Part shown: piece after piece, positions 27,757 through 37,470 of the stretch
Layout of the letters: every line of letters starts with the position of its first letter
Numbering within the stretch: position 1 is the stretch's first letter
Assembly (NCBI GenBank): GCA_023412195.1
Contig: JAEYNZ010000043.1
Coordinates: 1 to 49,582 of the forward strand
DNA: 49,582 nucleotides
Direction of reading: 5' to 3'
From: Bacteroidota bacterium
GTDB taxonomy: Bacteria > Bacteroidota > Bacteroidia > Bacteroidales > Prolixibacteraceae
The notes under the pieces: model-generated
Database searches by the model: none
The model's input: only the letters and a program-made list of their open reading frames with translations
What the model was told of the DNA's origin: nothing
Program-made: the position numbers and the translations under genes

Positions 27757-30700
27757 ATGATTATGAAAAAACATTACGAATTGAAAAAACTGACGCACTT
27801 AGCAATGAGTGCACTATTTCTATTATTGTGTTGCAGCTACATGGCAACTGCACAATGTAACAGCAACGATCCTACTGCTGAGGGGATTATACCATCATTG
27901 GTATCCGGAAATCCGACTCTATGTGCAGATGGTATACGATTTAACGATCCCAGTGGAGGAACTTATAATCTGTAGTTGGATGGTGATGTTGTGGGTACGG
28001 TAACAGTCACTATTACCAATACCGAATGCGGTCAGGTCTTTAGCTGGTCTGTTACCACTGGTATTATTATGAACCAAATCGTGGTTAAAGGAGGTAATGA
28101 TGCAAATGTTTATGACTACTCTTCTAATGATCTGACAGAGGATAGTTATTTGCATTCTCCTGTTAATGCCAGTGGAAACTATGCAGGCATAAGCCATATT
28201 GACTTCTGCTTTGATTATGAACCGATGCCTACCGCTCCCACATGTGAAGCAACTGGCGACGCACTTGCTTGTTATGGAGACAGCAATGGTGAAGTTTCTG
28301 TTGAATGGTCCGATGGAGGTGCTCCATTTAATGTTTACCTATACCTGAGTTCAGACCTTGTAAATCCCGTGGGTCAGCTTTTAAACACCAATTTAAGTGC
28401 CCATACATTTACAAATCTTTCGGCAGGTAATTATACTGTTATAGTTGTAGATGCATATGATCAGGATACAGAATGTTATGCTGAAATTACCCAACCTGAG
28501 GAACCACTAGAATGTGAAATTACAGCATCAGAAGATGTATCCTGCTTCGAAGGCAACGATGGTTCAGCAACCGTTGAAGCTTCAGGCGGAACAGCTCCAT
28601 ACGAATATTTGTGGTCAGATGGTCAGACAACAGCCACTGCAAGTGGTTTGAGCGCGGGAACCTATACCGTAACTATTACCGATGATAACGGATGTGAAAC
28701 CGAATGTGAAGTTACAATTGGCGAACCGGAAGAACTGACCTGTGAAATTACTGAATCATCTGATGTATCCTGCTTTGAAGGCAGTGATGGAGAAGCAACG
28801 GTTGAAGCTTCAGGCGGAACAGCTCCATACGAATATTTGTGGTCAGATGGTCAGACAACAGCCACTGCAAGTAATTTGAGTGCGGGAACCTATACCGTAA
28901 CCATTACCGATGATAACGGCTGTGAAACTGAATGTGAAGTTACCATTGGCGAACCGGATGAATTAACTTGTGAAATTACAGAATCATCTGATGCATCCTG
29001 CTTTGAAGGCAGTGATGGTTCAGCAACGGTTGAAGCTTCAGGCGGAACAGCTCCATACAGTTATTTGTGGTCTGATGGCCAGACAGAAGCAACCGCTACA
29101 GGATTAAGTGCAGGATTACATACTGTTGTTATAACTGATGAAAACGGCTGTGAAACCGAATGTGAAGTTACAATTGGCGAATCGGAAGAACTTACATGTG
29201 AAATTACTGAATCATCTGACGTTTCCTGCTTTGAAGCCAGCGATGGTTCAGCAACTGTTGAAGCTTCAGGCGGTACAACTCCATACAGTTATTTGTGGTC
29301 TGATGGCCAGACAGAAGCAACTGCTACAGGATTAAGCGCAGGATTGTACACTGTTGTTATCACTGATGCAAACGGCTGTGAAACCGAATGTGAAGTTACA
29401 ATTGCCGAACCGGATGAATTGACCTGTGAAATTAAAGCATCAGAAGATGTATCCTGCTTCGAAGGCAGTGATGGTTCAGCAACGGTTGAAGCGTCAGGCG
29501 GAACATCTCCATACAGTTATTTGTGGTCTGATGGGCAGACAGAAGCCACTGCTACATGATTAAGAGCATGATTGTACACTGTTGTTATAACTGATGCAAA
29601 CGGCTGTGAAACCGAATGTGAAGTTACAATTGGCGAACCGGAAGAATTGACCTGTGAAATTACAGCATCAGAAGATGTATCCTGCTTTGAAGGCAGTGAT
29701 GGTTCAGCAACCGTTGAAGCTTCAGGCGGAACAGCTCCATACGAATATTTGTGGTCTGATGGTCAGACAACAGCCACTGCAAATAATTTGAGCGCGGGAA
29801 CCTATACCGTAACCATTACCGATGATAATGGCTGTGAAACTGAATGTGAAGTTACAATTGGAGAACCCACCGAACTCACATGCAGTGTTGTTCAAGATTC
29901 CCAGTCCAGCTGCGATGGTTTAGGTGGTGGTTCTGCTACCGTTACTGCTGTTGGTGGAACTCCTGAATATAGCTATTTATGGTCAGATGGCCAGACTACT
30001 CAGACTGCAACCGATCTTGCAGCAGGTGACTACAGCGTGGAGGTAACAGATGCCAACGGTTGTAAAACAACCTGTTATGTTACAATTACAAGGGCACCTG
30101 AGGAGTTTGCTAACTGTGAGACTTTATTTGCTCTGCTAGGTGACGATCCATCTGTTGGTTGTTTCCTGAATTATGGTTTCAACCGCTGGGGATGGACAAA
30201 TTCTATTTCTGAAGGAAATACTTATGAAATGGATCTTTGGTCAGGTGCAGGACAATGCGATACAGGTAAAGGCACACATGTGGGTATAGCAACCGTAACA
30301 TATTACGATGGTGTTGTATCAGTTGTATATGAGATGTTTGATGGATTTGTGCTTACTGAAGCCCATGTTTATGTGGGATCTAACGCATTCCCCGAAATCA
30401 AACAGGGCAAGAAATCTACACCTACTGTTGCTCCCGGACAATACAACTATAATTCAGGTCAGCTTGACAATGTGGATGGATTGACCGATATTGTTTTTGA
30501 AGGATTGTCAGGCTCCGTTTACATTATCATACATGGTGTTTCCTGCGAGGCTGTATGTATGTGGGAGGAACCCGAAACACTGGCTGTCAATTTCTATCAG
30601 AACCTTTCAGCAAAGAAAAAATCAGCCGAGATTGATGTTCTGGATGTAAATGGCAACAGCCTGAAGGCTTACCCCAACCCGTTCAGCAGTGAAGTAACTT

Positions 30701-30912
30701 TTGAATTTGCAGCAGATAAAGATGCCCGCGCATTACTCGAAATTACCAACATGGCCGGACAAAGAATTGCAACCCTAATGGACCGTCATGTTCACCAGGG
30801 TGTTGTAAACTCTGTAAGGTTTAGCCCTGTTAATGTAGCAGAAGGTGTGTTGATTTACAGGTTGATACTCGGCGACGAAGTACAGACCGGCAGATTGATA
30901 TACAAAAAATAG
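27757..30912 (+). pseudogene. SprB-repeat T9SS-secreted surface protein, interrupted by three in-frame stops
   Basis: Read through, this is a single frame of 1051 codons. It has a signal peptide ending near Ala-Thr-Ala-Gln (from 27757, or the ATG at 27763), an N-terminal domain, one divergent and six near-identical SprB-type repeats, a seventh divergent repeat, a non-repeat domain (about 785-955, FLNYGFNRWGWTNSISEGN) and a T9SS C-terminal sorting domain from about residue 968 (AYPNPFSSEVTFEF...). Stops are TAG 27973-27975 (codon 73), TGA 29557-29559 (codon 601) and TGA 29569-29571 (codon 605); no frameshift exists. SprB-type repeats are known from gliding adhesins of Bacteroidota. It may be newly inactive or wrongly sequenced. 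TTG 29572 is not a real start. Confidence 0.85.
28513..29880 (+). repeat. Six tandem 228-bp (76-residue) SprB-type repeats
   Basis: Units begin at 28513, 28741, 28969, 29197, 29425 and 29653, each exactly 228 bases. The core is VSCFEGSDGSATVEASGGT, then PYxYLWSDGQTxATA, a Leu-Ser-Ala-Gly turn and ITDxNGCETECEVTI. Two variants exist: A with EYLWSDGQTTATA (units 1, 2, 6) and B with SYLWSDGQTEATA (units 3, 4, 5). A divergent unit precedes and another follows (29881 to about 30090). The array is coding, not a CRISPR. Confidence 0.95.
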
Positions 30913-30956
30913 CTAGAAACACTTAAAATAGGGAAGCAAAATTCCTTAAGACAAAT

Positions 30957-30987
30957 GAAGAGGCTGGTCTGGTGGACCGGCCTCTTC
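30957..30987 (+). terminator. Strong hairpin after the SprB-repeat gene
   Basis: A 13-base stem (30957-30969 with 30975-30987, one G-U pair) encloses a five-base loop TGGTG, 44 bases after the stop codon. The T tract after it is short (TGATTTG), but the stem is very stable. Likely a terminator. Confidence 0.65.
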
Positions 30988-31391
30988 TGATTTGAATAGC
31001 TTCAGGTTTTTAGCTGCAATCAGGAAAACCGTTAGGTTTAAAGCTGTAAGTTGCATTAAGCGGAAACTGTTTTTTTAATCCCAAAACTGTCTCTTCTAAT
31101 TAGGAATTCCACTTCATTAGTTATTGGATAGACAACCGCTCCATGCTTATTACATGCCTATACCAAGTCCAGATTAAATTCAATTAAACATAGAGTTGAT
31201 TTAGCTTTTGGCATGCCCTTAAATAACATCAAACTGGATCTTATCTTTTTTAATGAGAGCAATGGAATCCTTTCATGATTTAAATTAGGGAACCAAAATG
31301 GTTAAAATATCCAGATTTTCTGTTCGTGCCCTTTGCACTCTGTTCTCTGAATTCTGCCCCAAGCAATATGCCCCATGTCCCTTGACGTTTG
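30988..31391. other. Intergenic region without recognised gene
   Basis: About 400 bases lie between the hairpin after the repeat-protein gene and the end of the VOC gene on the other strand. Short frames here have no protein-like character. I see no RNA gene or repeat. Confidence 0.45.
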
Positions 31392-31886
31392 CTATCTTTC
31401 CTTCAGCAGACCCTCCAGATCAAGCGGCCTGGTGTACATGTCAACCGATCCATCCGCTTTCAGGGGCCATTCTTCCCTGGGTCTGTCGCAGTAAAGTTCA
31501 AGTCCGTTTTCATCCGGATCGTTCAGGTAAATAGCTTCAGAAACCCCATGATCGGATGCACCGAACCGGATTCCATTATCGATCAGCCGCTGCAGAATAT
31601 TTGCAAGATCTTTCCGGGTAGGATAGAGGATGGCTACATGGAAAAGGCCAGCCGTATCTCTTGGCGCCGGAGGGGCATCTTTGCTGTACCACACATTCAG
31701 ACCGATGTGATGGTGGTATCCTCCCGCCGATACAAATGCTGCATCTGCACCATAAGTTGTAACCAGTTCGAATCCCAGCAGTCCGCAGTAGAAATCAATC
31801 GAACGCTGCAAATGGGATACCTTCAGATGGACATGTCCGATACGTGTTCCGGAAGGAATTGAATAATGATCCGTATTTCTTTCCAT
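31392..31886 (-). CDS. VOC-family (CatE-type) dioxygenase/glyoxalase-like protein
   Basis: The 164-residue protein (start at MERNTDHYS, 31886; a longer start at 31919 is less likely) has paired beta-alpha-beta-beta-beta modules of the vicinal oxygen chelate fold. Likely metal ligands are His in GHVHLKV, His in LFHVAILY and Glu in GLELYCDRPREEW. GHHHIGLNVW-type sequence (here GGYHHHIGLNVW) resembles catechol 2,3-dioxygenase/CatE proteins. The length is short; many CatE-type proteins have two such domains. It is on the strand of the LacI-type gene upstream, but 297 bases away. The substrate is unknown. Confidence 0.75.
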   Translation of the reverse strand: MERNTDHYSIPSGTRIGHVHLKVSHLQRSIDFYCGLLGFELVTTYGADAAFVSAGGYHHHIGLNVWYSKDAPPAPRDTAGLFHVAILYPTRKDLANILQRLIDNGIRFGASDHGVSEAIYLNDPDENGLELYCDRPREEWPLKADGSVDMYTRPLDLEGLLKER

Positions 31887-31919
31887 TTGTGAATCTTTGT
31901 ATACATAACCCCAATGCAC

Positions 31920-32183
31920 AGCAAAGAGTTGACTTCACCTGTATAGAATGTTCTGATTATAATATCCAGAGGGAAATTAAGATCTGGATTATTATGAATA
32001 TGCATTCTAAATGCATTACAAACAACCCCTCGTTGCAAATGAGGGACAGAACCCTCTGCTTAAGTTTCTTAAGTACTGTTGGGGCATTAAGTGCACCTAT
32101 AATTTTCTTCCCTTTTTGGCTCCTGAGAGCTCCTGTCTGCTTTTTGCCCTGTAACCTGTATTCTGTGCCTTCCGCCCTGTGCT
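31920..32183. other. Intergenic region, pyrimidine-rich
   Basis: From about 32090 to 32215 the plus strand is rich in C and T with many CTGT and CTCT steps. No gene or hairpin is convincing here. Confidence 0.4.
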
Positions 32184-33224
32184 CTATACTTGTGGCTCTA
32201 TGCTCTTTTCCGACGACTCTCTTACAATCAACTCCGTAGGCATCACGATGGTTTTATACCCCTTTGTTTTACTTCCCTCATGAATCTGTTCAATGAGCAG
32301 TTCAGCTGCTTTTCTTCCCATTTCAACTCCCGGCTGCCTGATGGTGCTGATGGATGGGGTTACAACTTCTGAAAAGGGTTCGTTGCTGAAGCCTACTACC
32401 ATCACATCATTGGGAACTTGAATGCCCTTCTCGCGAAGGTACAGGATGGTGCTCAAAGCTGTTGTATCATTTGCACAGAAAACAGCATCAGGCGGATTCA
32501 GAAGCTGCATCAGGATTTTAATTGCGTTTGTACCATCTTCCCGCGTGAGCTGGTTGTGAATGATGAGGGTGTCGTCCAATTCAATTCCAGCCTCAGTGAG
32601 TGCATCAGTATAACCCTTGTGCCTGTTGTGGTATATCATCAGATTTAGTGGCCCACCTATATGTGCTACACGGGTTGCCCCCTGTTCCAGGAGGTGTTGG
32701 GTGGCCATGTATCCGCCCCGGTAATCGTCTACAACAATTTTATGTGCATCAATCTCATCAGGAACCCTGTCAAAAAAGGCCAGTGGCACCCCGCGTTCGG
32801 TAAAAACCTTCAGATGATCAAATGAAGCAGTTTGCATGCCCAGGGAAACGATCAGCCCATCGACCCTGTTGGTAAAGAATGTCCGTGCGATCCTTGTTTC
32901 CTTTTCAAAATCATCATTCGACTGGGAAATGGCAACTGCATAACCTTCCCGGTATGCAACTTCCTCCACTCCGCTTACAAACGATGAAAAAAAGTGCCTG
33001 TTGATAAGAGGCAGGATGATTCCAATTGTATTCGTTCGCCGCGTACGCAGGTTTGCAGCCATTACATTGGGCTGGTAACCCATTTCCTGCGCCTTTTGTA
33101 AAATCAGGTCACGGGTCTTTTCTTTAATGACCGGATTGTTGTTCAGTGCCCTTGATACCGTTGATGCTGACAGGTTGAGCATCCTTGCTATATCATGAAT
33201 GGTCGTTTCAGAAGGTTTTCCCAT
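32184..33224 (-). CDS. LacI-family transcriptional regulator
   Basis: The 346-residue protein has an N-terminal helix-turn-helix (TIHDIARMLNLSASTVSRAL, about 7-26) with the hinge that follows (GYQPNVMAANLRTRRTN), then a periplasmic-binding-protein-like sensor domain (about 65-340; VDGLIVSLG, FDRVPDEIDAHKIVVDD, DAVFCANDTTALS). It is divergent from the uronate operon, with 97 bases between the two starts. That gap holds a perfect palindrome overlapping both putative promoters, so it very likely represses the operon and itself and responds to a uronate-derived sugar. The effector is inferred from context. Confidence 0.92.
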   Translation of the reverse strand: MGKPSETTIHDIARMLNLSASTVSRALNNNPVIKEKTRDLILQKAQEMGYQPNVMAANLRTRRTNTIGIILPLINRHFFSSFVSGVEEVAYREGYAVAISQSNDDFEKETRIARTFFTNRVDGLIVSLGMQTASFDHLKVFTERGVPLAFFDRVPDEIDAHKIVVDDYRGGYMATQHLLEQGATRVAHIGGPLNLMIYHNRHKGYTDALTEAGIELDDTLIIHNQLTREDGTNAIKILMQLLNPPDAVFCANDTTALSTILYLREKGIQVPNDVMVVGFSNEPFSEVVTPSISTIRQPGVEMGRKAAELLIEQIHEGSKTKGYKTIVMPTELIVRESSEKSIEPQV

Positions 33225-33238
33225 AGATCATTTTCATG

Positions 33239-33246
33239 CAAAATTA
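33239..33246 (-). promoter_or_regulatory. Putative -7 box of the LacI-family gene
   Basis: On the minus strand TAATTTTG matches TAnnTTTG. Twenty bases upstream is TTG (33269-33267) inside the palindrome, a fitting -33 box. Confidence 0.6.
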
Positions 33247-33262
33247 TTAAATTTATGATGTC

Positions 33263-33297
33263 TTTGCAATCGATTGCAATAATAAACTTTATATTTG
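33263..33297 (+). promoter_or_regulatory. Promoter of the uronate operon
   Basis: TTTG at 33263-33266 and TATATTTG at 33290-33297 match the two promoter halves with a 23-base gap, slightly long. The start codon of the GH88 gene is 25 bases further. The -33 box overlaps the operator palindrome. Confidence 0.6.
33264..33279. promoter_or_regulatory. LacI-type operator palindrome
   Basis: TTGCAATCGATTGCAA is a perfect 16-base palindrome with a central CG, the classic form of a LacI/GalR-family site. It lies between the regulator gene and the GH88 gene and covers or touches the -33 box of both divergent promoters. Confidence 0.8.
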
Positions 33298-33321
33298 TAA
33301 AAAATCATATTAACAAGGCAA

Positions 33322-34482
33322 ATGAAGTACGTATTTATTGTAGCAGGATGTATTTTTCTTGCATCTTGTGCAAATGTAAAAACCGGTCAGGAGGATTATT
33401 CAAAGTTAACTGGTGAACTGAGCGGGCAGTTAAAGGTACTGGCAGAAGCATCTCCTGCTGACAAGGTTCCACGTTCTTATCCCGATAAAAGCGGAGGTTA
33501 TTACATGGTGAACTACCGCGACTGGACCAGCGGCTTCCCTGCAGGGTCATACTGGCTGATGTATGACCTTACAGGTGGTCCATACTGGATGGAAGCTGCC
33601 ACTGAAAATACGCTGAAGCTTGATGGTGTGCAGTATCTCACAAATACCCACGACCTGGGGTTCATGGTCTTCTGCAGTTATGGAAATGGATACAGAATTA
33701 CCGGCGATGAAACGTATAAGGATGTCATCATTCAGGCTTCGGAATCTTTGATTTCCCGTTTTAATCCAACAGTTGGATGCATCCGCTCCTGGGATTTTGG
33801 TTCATGGCAGTTTCCGGTGATCATTGATAATATGATGAACCTGGAGATGCTTTTCTGGGTATCAAAGGAAACAGGTGATCAACGGTTTAAAGATGTTGCC
33901 GTTTCACATGCTGATGTTACGCTGGCACACCATTATCGCGACGACTGGAGTTCGTTTCATGTAGTTAGCTATGATACGCTTACAGGTGAACCGATAGAGA
34001 AACAAACCCACCAGGGACTGAACGATGATTCGGCATGGGGCAGGGGACAGGCATGGGGTTTTTATGGCTATACAATGTGTTACCGTGAAACAGGTGATAA
34101 AAAATACCTGGCAGCTGCAGAACATATAGGAGATTTTATTTTGCAACACCTGCCTGAAGATATGGTATCCTATTGGGATTTTAACGATCCTGCCATACCC
34201 AACACAAACAGGGATGCATCGGCAGCCGCCATTATGGCCTCTGCTTATTATGAATTGAGTACCTTTTCCGGTAAAGGGCAGGCCTATCTGGATGCAGCCA
34301 ACAAGATCATGGCTAGCCTTACATCTGAAAATTACAGGGCTACTGATGGGTCAAACGGAGGATTCATCCTTAAGCACAGCGTTGGGCACAAGCCTGTTGA
34401 CAGTGAGGTGGATGTAGCACTTAATTATGCTGATTATTATTATCTTGAAGCGTTGAAAAGACAAAAAGAACTGATGAAATAA
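33322..34482 (+). CDS. GH88 unsaturated glucuronyl hydrolase (lipoprotein)
   Basis: GH88 enzymes remove the 4,5-unsaturated uronic acid left by polysaccharide lyases. The 386-residue protein has a lipobox (LASC, about 13-16) so it is anchored in the envelope. The (alpha/alpha)6 barrel shows WTSGFPAGSYWLMYD near 70, IIDNMMNLEMLFW near 172 (with a catalytic-region Asp) and DDSAWGRGQAWGFYGY near 235. It is the first gene of an operon with kduI, kduD, a DUF4861 gene and a six-hairpin glycosidase gene, six bases before kduI. The source polymer is not shown by the sequence. Confidence 0.9.
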   Translation: MKYVFIVAGCIFLASCANVKTGQEDYSKLTGELSGQLKVLAEASPADKVPRSYPDKSGGYYMVNYRDWTSGFPAGSYWLMYDLTGGPYWMEAATENTLKLDGVQYLTNTHDLGFMVFCSYGNGYRITGDETYKDVIIQASESLISRFNPTVGCIRSWDFGSWQFPVIIDNMMNLEMLFWVSKETGDQRFKDVAVSHADVTLAHHYRDDWSSFHVVSYDTLTGEPIEKQTHQGLNDDSAWGRGQAWGFYGYTMCYRETGDKKYLAAAEHIGDFILQHLPEDMVSYWDFNDPAIPNTNRDASAAAIMASAYYELSTFSGKGQAYLDAANKIMASLTSENYRATDGSNGGFILKHSVGHKPVDSEVDVALNYADYYYLEALKRQKELMK

Positions 34483-34488
34483 AATATT

Positions 34489-35331
34489 ATGGCAACAATT
34501 TATGAAGAACGGTATGCATACCATCCTGAAGATTTTAAAGGGTATGACACCCAAAGAATCAGGAAAGAGTTTTTAGTAGAAAAAGTAATGGACCCCGGCA
34601 ATATCAGGCTGGTGTATTCAGCCATTGAGCGGTTCATTGTGGGAGGCGCAGTGCCTTTGGAAAAACCACTTGTACTGGAGGCAATCGATCCCCTGAAGGC
34701 AGAATTTTTCTGCTACCGCAGGGAAGTAGGGGTCATCAGTGTGGCAGGTCCGGGTTCCATTATGGTTGACGGCAAATCCTATAAAATGAACTTCAAAGAT
34801 GCGCTGTATATTGGTAAAGGCAGCAGGCATGTGGAGTTTGTTTCCGATGATCCGCAGAATCCGGCCCATTTTTATATCAATTCGGCCCCTGCCCATAAGG
34901 AGTATCCGGTGAAACAGGTTACGCTGGCCGATGCCAATGTACTTCACATGGGGGCGCTTGAAACCTCAAATGAGAGAGACATCAACCAGCTTTTGATCAA
35001 TACAGTGGTTGAAACCTGTCAGCTCCAGATGGGCATGACAGAACTGAAGCCGGGAAGTGTATGGAACACAATGCCTCCTCACAGGCACAATCGCCGCAAT
35101 GAGGTGTACTTTTATTTTAACCTTCCTGAAGACCAGGCCATCTGTCATTTTATGGGAGAGCCCGATGAAACAAGGCATATCTGGATGCACAATGAGCAGG
35201 CGGTTATATCACCTAACTGGTCGATTCATGCTGCAGCCGGCACAAGAAACTACATGTTCATCTGGGGGATGGCTGGTGAAAATCTTGATTATACCGATAT
35301 GGACCACATCAAGCCAGTTGAACTCAGGTAA
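34489..35331 (+). CDS. kduI: 4-deoxy-L-threo-5-hexosulose-uronate ketol-isomerase
   Basis: KduI converts 5-keto-4-deoxyuronate to 2,5-diketo-3-deoxygluconate (DKII), the step after the spontaneous opening of unsaturated uronates. The 280-residue length is normal. The cupin zinc site is visible in MPPHRHNRRNEVYFYF (two His and a Glu, near 195-210), with a further His later (WMHNEQ or SIHAAAG region). DERYAYHPEDFKGYDT-like N-terminus (here EERYAYHPEDFKGYDTQR) is typical. It is cytosolic and lies between GH88 and kduD. Confidence 0.96.
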   Translation: MATIYEERYAYHPEDFKGYDTQRIRKEFLVEKVMDPGNIRLVYSAIERFIVGGAVPLEKPLVLEAIDPLKAEFFCYRREVGVISVAGPGSIMVDGKSYKMNFKDALYIGKGSRHVEFVSDDPQNPAHFYINSAPAHKEYPVKQVTLADANVLHMGALETSNERDINQLLINTVVETCQLQMGMTELKPGSVWNTMPPHRHNRRNEVYFYFNLPEDQAICHFMGEPDETRHIWMHNEQAVISPNWSIHAAAGTRNYMFIWGMAGENLDYTDMDHIKPVELR

Positions 35332-35353
35332 AAACCGATAACAAAAAAAAATT

Positions 35354-36157
35354 ATGATACAGCAATTATTTGACCTTACCGGAAAGGTGGCCCTGATTAC
35401 CGGAGGCACCCATGGCATTGGAATGGCTATAGGCAAGGTACTGGGAAATGCAGGAGCCAAAATCTGTATAAATGACATTGCCGATGATAAGCTTGATTTG
35501 TGCAAAAAGATATATGCAGAGGAGGGCCTGGATGTTTATACTTTAAAGTTTGATGTCACCAGCGAAACTGATGTTGACAGGGGTATTTCCATTATTGAAA
35601 ATGAAGTTGGCCCGGTTGACATCCTTGTTAACAATGCAGGGATCATCAAACGCATTCCCATTCTCGATATGCCTGTTTCTGAATACAGGCAGGTTATCGA
35701 GGTTGACCTGGTGGCACCGCTGATCGTTTCGAAACGGGTTGCACCAAATATGATTAAAAAAAGGTCGGGCAAGATTATCAACATGTGTTCCATGATGAGC
35801 GTTTACGGCCGGAATTCGGTTTCAGCCTATGCTTCGGCAAAAGGGGGGCTGAAACTGCTTACCTCCAGCATGACTTGCGAGTGGGCAAAGTATAATATCC
35901 AGATAAATGGCATTGGTCCTGGGTATATTGCCACAGCACAGACTGCCCCTATTCGTGAAGGCGGTCACCCGTTCAACGACCTTGTCATGACCCGTACACC
36001 TGCAGGCCGTTGGGGAGAGCCTGAAGATGTTGGAAATGCTGCCTTGTTCCTGGCTTCAAAGGCCAGCGACTTTGTAAATGGTCATGTGCTTTATGTAGAT
36101 GGCGGTATCCTTGCCAATTTTGGATATGTAAAAGGTGAAAATGAAATCATGGGTTAA
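35354..36157 (+). CDS. kduD: 2-dehydro-3-deoxy-D-gluconate 5-dehydrogenase (KduD, SDR)
   Basis: KduD reduces the KduI product (DKII) to 2-keto-3-deoxygluconate with NAD(P)H. The 267-residue classical SDR has the cofactor motif GGTHGIGMAIG near 17, NNAG near 94, the catalytic Ser in MCSMMSVYG near 145 and YASAKGG (Tyr and Lys) near 158. It is 22 bases after kduI. Downstream genes kdgK and kdgA, which would complete the route, are not in the window. Confidence 0.93.
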   Translation: MIQQLFDLTGKVALITGGTHGIGMAIGKVLGNAGAKICINDIADDKLDLCKKIYAEEGLDVYTLKFDVTSETDVDRGISIIENEVGPVDILVNNAGIIKRIPILDMPVSEYRQVIEVDLVAPLIVSKRVAPNMIKKRSGKIINMCSMMSVYGRNSVSAYASAKGGLKLLTSSMTCEWAKYNIQINGIGPGYIATAQTAPIREGGHPFNDLVMTRTPAGRWGEPEDVGNAALFLASKASDFVNGHVLYVDGGILANFGYVKGENEIMG

Positions 36158-36158
36158 A

Positions 36159-37430
36159 ATGAATATGAGGTTTATTGTTTTAGTGTTGGTGGCAGGCACC
36201 TTATTTTCCTGCGGGAAAGAAGCTTCCCTGTCATTCAGGAACCCTCAGGATGTGGACCGGAGTGATGAGGTAATTGTGCTTTCAAAGGAAGTATTGCTTC
36301 AAAAAACAGGGTTACAGGAAGGCAGCCTGCCGCTTTTTAAGCTTTCCGACAATTCTCCTGTGCCTTTTCAGCTTGATGACATGGATCAGGATGGCACCTG
36401 GGACGAGGTAGCCCTTCTGCTTAGTTTTGCTCCCGGAGAAACAAAAAAAGTAACTGTTATAGCTTCCGACGGAAAGAATTATCCACCTGAATTTGACAAA
36501 AGAACAAATCTCAGGCTGGGAATAGAAAAAGAAGAAGGCACTTATGAGGAGGTGGATTTCTACAGAGCCTTGCCCTGTACAGAAGAATTTAAAATCATTG
36601 CACAAGGTGAAAGTGTAAACTGGGAAAATGACAAGATTGGTTTCCGCAACTACTTCGACTGCCGAAACGTGAAGGATTTGTTTGGAAAGAGGATGCCAAC
36701 CATGATCATCGATAAGATTCACACACCGGAACTGGGTGATTACCATAAACTGGCCGACTGGGGCATGGATGTGCTTCATTGCGGCAGTTCACTTGGTTCG
36801 GGTGGTATTGCCCTGATGAAGAATGATTCTTTGTTCCGCCTTGGTTCCACTGAAGTTTATGAATATCATAAGCTGACAGAAGGTCCGGTGCGCTCCGTGT
36901 TTGAACTGCGCTATGACGGATGGGATGTGGATGGCGAAATGCTTGCAGCAGTGGAAAAGATTTCCATTTATCCGGGTAAATACTGGTTCGAATCAGATGT
37001 AACTGTTATTGGAATGCCTGAAGGATCAGAAATCGTAACAGGTATCGTTACCAGTCATCTGAAACGGGAACCTTTTGAATTCACCGCAGGCAGTTTCAGG
37101 TGTATTGGCACACACGATATTCAGTCGCTAAATAACGATGAACTGGGGATGGCAGTGATTGTCTCTTCATCTGAGACAGGAAAAACCGGCAGAACAAGCA
37201 ACATCAACTTTTATAAACTGGGCTTTGAAACCGTGAGGGAAAAAGGGTTCAGCCACATCATTTCTGAAACCTGCTATATTAGCCAGAAGGGTGAAAACAA
37301 CAAACCTGCAAAGCATTACTTCTTCTCGGTTTGGGGGCTCGATAAAGAGCAGTGGAAAACAGAAGAAGGATTTAGAAAATACATCAATGAAGAAGCTGAT
37401 AAACTATCTGAAAAAATCATAGTTCTGTAA
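36159..37430 (+). CDS. DUF4861 lipoprotein
   Basis: The roughly 423-residue protein has a lipobox (LFSC, about 15-18 from this start) and the DUF4861 fold (PF16153) common in Bacteroidota carbohydrate loci: SEVI-type start (here RSDEVIVLSKEVL), PVPFQLDDMDQDGTWDEVALL near 70, PTMIIDKIHTPELGDYHKL, then DWGMDVLHCGSSLGSGGIAL. Earlier in-frame starts at GTG 36135 and ATG 36141 overlap kduD; 36159 lies one base after its stop. The function is unknown; the site in a uronate operon suggests a role in handling the same glycan. Confidence 0.85.
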   Translation: MNMRFIVLVLVAGTLFSCGKEASLSFRNPQDVDRSDEVIVLSKEVLLQKTGLQEGSLPLFKLSDNSPVPFQLDDMDQDGTWDEVALLLSFAPGETKKVTVIASDGKNYPPEFDKRTNLRLGIEKEEGTYEEVDFYRALPCTEEFKIIAQGESVNWENDKIGFRNYFDCRNVKDLFGKRMPTMIIDKIHTPELGDYHKLADWGMDVLHCGSSLGSGGIALMKNDSLFRLGSTEVYEYHKLTEGPVRSVFELRYDGWDVDGEMLAAVEKISIYPGKYWFESDVTVIGMPEGSEIVTGIVTSHLKREPFEFTAGSFRCIGTHDIQSLNNDELGMAVIVSSSETGKTGRTSNINFYKLGFETVREKGFSHIISETCYISQKGENNKPAKHYFFSVWGLDKEQWKTEEGFRKYINEEADKLSEKIIVL

Positions 37431-37470
37431 GGCTGATTTTCTAAGTTACGGCAATAATTGGTAAATTGTC

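Noticed and set aside
28513..29880. CRISPR or non-coding tandem repeats
   Set aside because: The 228-bp repeats keep one frame and encode a known extracellular repeat type; there are no spacers.
29572..30912. A separate gene starting at TTG 29572
   Set aside because: It begins inside repeat unit 5 in the same frame as the upstream part; it has no signal peptide, which a T9SS cargo needs.
31298..32239. Plus-strand frames over and after the VOC gene
   Set aside because: They are antisense to the VOC gene or lie in pyrimidine-rich sequence and have no protein-like composition.
36135..36158. Overlap of the DUF4861 gene with kduD
   Set aside because: The overlapping GTG/ATG starts only add residues before the signal peptide; the ATG at 36159 gives a normal lipoprotein leader right after kduD.
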